From Trichoplax sp. H2 (lineage: Eukaryota; Placozoa; Uniplacotomia; Trichoplacea): a DNA stretch of 64,000 bases. Every line of letters starts with the position of its first letter. The first letter of the stretch is position 1. The stretch covers positions 496,001 through 560,000 of the forward strand of contig NOWV01000004.1 of NCBI GenBank assembly GCA_003344405.1, written 5' to 3'. Positions 61,734-64,000 of this stretch are shown here, piece after piece. The position numbers and the translations under genes were made by a program. Under the pieces are notes generated by a model, which was given only the letters and a program-made list of their open reading frames with translations, made no database searches and was not told the DNA's origin.

Positions 61734-62305
61734 CGTTGCAGGAACAGAAATGCTGCAATTCTTCGAACATCAAGTGCTCTAAAGGTAGGTCTGCGTAAAA
61801 TAATCCTTCTACCTAAAAAAATTAAATATATCATTAAATAGTACGTCTACGAGTAGTTCTATTTACGTCGGACTCATTGATTCATTTCAAAATTATTAGC
61901 AACTTACTTCATAAAAATATACACACACTGCGTCGATAGTACTTACTTAGATATCTCTGATGTAATGCAAATGTATAGTACGTATGTTGGTAGCCATTGA
62001 CATATCTTACCTCAAGCTGCTGAGCAACTTTGTTGAGCCAGGGACTTCTAAGAGAAATTCTCTTATTAGAACCCTGGTTGTGCGTACGAGCAGTGTGCGG
62101 CTTTATTGATGCATTATGAGAACACACAGTATGATGCAGCGTACGAGTATTAATAACAAAAATGAAATAACATTTAGTCGCAAAATGTTCGTCTTACTTT
62201 CATATTTGGAACAAAGCCTAACTTGATGCGGTAAGAGTAATCATTAATTTTTTCTATAAAGTTTAGCTCTTCCTGATAACTGCGATTTCTGTTCAGTCGT
62301 TCCAT
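61734..62305 (-). CDS. RTCB: Second copy of RTCB exons 1-2 (partial)
   Basis: This repeats exon 1 (62198-62305) and exon 2 (61734-61812) with one synonymous change seen in exon 1 (AGC to AGT, serine 9). The rest of the gene is cut off by the N gap. It is most likely the other allele's 5' end and not a separate gene. Confidence 0.85.
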
Positions 62306-62394
62306 TGTCGCAGAGATTGATCACATTCGCAGCACTCTACAGTTTACTAAGCACTGCAGCTACTAGGAGATCGGTTTACTAGTATTCCATGAAT

Positions 62395-62800
62395 ATACAG
62401 TACAGTACAGTACCTGCAGCCTGCAGGAACTAACTCAATCAAAATTATAGTCCCAGTGTACTGACTGTATAGTACAGTACTGTACACTGTACAGTATGTC
62501 AACGATATCATGCTGATAGTACTCTACTGTCGGTAGACTCATCATACCTTACTGTACAGTACTGTACACTGTCATGGAATACTAAATACTGTACTATACA
62601 CTGTAGTCCATGACACTTTACTGTAGCCGGCAGTAATAAAACAGGAACAGTAGTTTCTGTAAAAGTGTACAGTTTCAGCATACAGTACTGTAGAATTCTG
62701 AACTTCCAGTTAAAATCTGAACGGTCTACAGTACATTACTGTACAGTACAGTACAATACAGTTTCTGATAGTGTACAGTACAGTACAGTACTGTGTAACT
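62395..62800. repeat. GTAC-palindrome array, RTCB/POLR2L promoter, copy 2
   Basis: The counterpart of 60598-60945. It has about 200 bases not found in copy 1 (about 62341-62550, with runs at about 62398-62414 and 62472-62499). It lacks about 100 bases of copy 1 (the runs near 60725-60830 collapse to one short word near 62665). The flanking unique sequence is nearly identical, so length change is concentrated in the array. Confidence 0.85.
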
Positions 62801-62985
62801 AGATGTCTTACCGTATCTTTCTATGGACTGTATCTATTGAAAGCTTTTCGACGTAAGACTTTAGCAGATCCGTCAGACTTTGTGACATTTACTGAGCGCT
62901 AAAATCAAATCAAAGTAGTGATTTATTTTCCTTACTTGATGGTGCACTTATACGAATCAGACTAGAATTACAGTAGTTTAAATAA

Positions 62986-63210
<225 letters not shown>

Positions 63211-64000
63211 ATTGGCTGACTGAGTAGCCGAATTACTTAGTAAAATAGAATATTTCTGATCTTAACAAGGAAGCAAAAAAGACTGCAGTAGCCATTCCTA
63301 ATTGTAACTCTACGAATTATGCACCGTACTCGTACACTGTACGCTAGAACATAGATAATGTATTATTATGTTATTACGTTATGGTTTTGTTCGCAGAAAT
63401 TTAAAAGTATTATATGTACTATGATATATAATCATTAAGTTATTTTGTAATACTAAAGCGAGATAGCAGTAGGATTATTCGGCGATTGGTATCTTAAAAA
63501 GTAAATGCAAATTCGTAAGGTCATTATAATGTCGGAAAGATTGCACAGATCAAAAAATGTTAATGCATTGCTTTATGTTCTCTTTTATTTATAATACGGT
63601 ATATCATGATAATAGATATCATTATACAGTATTACTTTATAATCTAGCTTAAATTAGTAATTTACGACTATAATTTAATAAAACGACGTGAAAACAAACA
63701 TCAACAGCCATCTTAATTAAGACCTGCAGATGAGCGATAGTAGTCCTTGAAATGGTACGATATTCCATACTTGTTGCTAGTACGTACCAGTATGCAGTGT
63801 TATGCTAGCTTGCTAGGGACGCTTCGCCGTGCAGATTACTTAGCGTTATACGCCTATCGCATTCATTAATATGTTAAGACTGTAAGAGCAATTTTGGCGT
63901 GGGGCTTTTCTGAATCAAGATTGAATTCTATATTTCTATTATGCTATGAATTATTGTCGCAAACGGAAAAACACTGAAATGTAGACAATTACTGAAACTA
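63211..64000. other. Downstream of POLR2L, no gene seen
   Basis: From 63406 onward this is unique sequence beyond the duplicated segment. It is AT-rich with no recognisable coding pattern before the window ends. Confidence 0.45.

Overview
The window is eukaryotic and almost certainly from an early-branching animal. Genes are split by short GT-AG introns (mostly about 60-150 bases), the DNA is AT-rich, and the gene set is animal-like: muskelin, a four-domain voltage-gated calcium channel with a beta-subunit binding motif, CCP5, a class II DYRK, LAMTOR5 and a C12orf56 homologue. Tight packing, very short introns and a single Cav1/2-like channel suggest a demosponge (Amphimedon-like). A placozoan cannot be excluded from the sequence alone.

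Layout: muskelin (+, 758-6071), mitochondrial processing peptidase beta (-, 8112-11431), a single-exon tail-anchored kinase (+, 12518-13690), a Cav1/2 calcium channel alpha1 subunit (-, 16141-32039), AGBL5/CCP5 (+, 33181-36215), single-exon DYRK2-like kinase (-, 39353-41218), a C12orf56-like gene (-, 45723-51371), LAMTOR5 (+, 52046-53228), RTCB (-, 54317-60555) and POLR2L (+, 61153-61356). Except for the DYRK2/C12orf56 pair, neighbours alternate head-to-head and tail-to-tail, so most promoters sit in shared divergent intergenic regions of about 0.6-1.1 kb.

The most striking non-coding feature is a family of dense arrays of the self-complementary words ACTGTACAGT and CAGTACTG (alternating TACAGTAC/GTACTGTA). 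Strong arrays lie just upstream of the gene starts: 341-633, 11580-12058, 32166-33038, 41565-43275, 51465-52025, 60598-60945 and its copy 62395-62800. Others lie in first or early introns of the calcium channel. The four tail-to-tail intergenic regions have only scattered single copies. This points to a promoter-linked repeat rather than random satellite.

At the right end a 20-N gap (61552-61571) separates two near-identical copies of the RTCB 5' end, divergent promoter and POLR2L (59822-61551 and 61572-63405). Coding sequence is nearly unchanged while the palindrome array differs by large indels. This looks like two haplotypes assembled in tandem. The genes are mostly housekeeping (protein import, tRNA ligation, transcription, mTORC1 scaffolding, tubulin deglutamylation) plus signalling (Cav, kinases), and they form no evident functional cluster.
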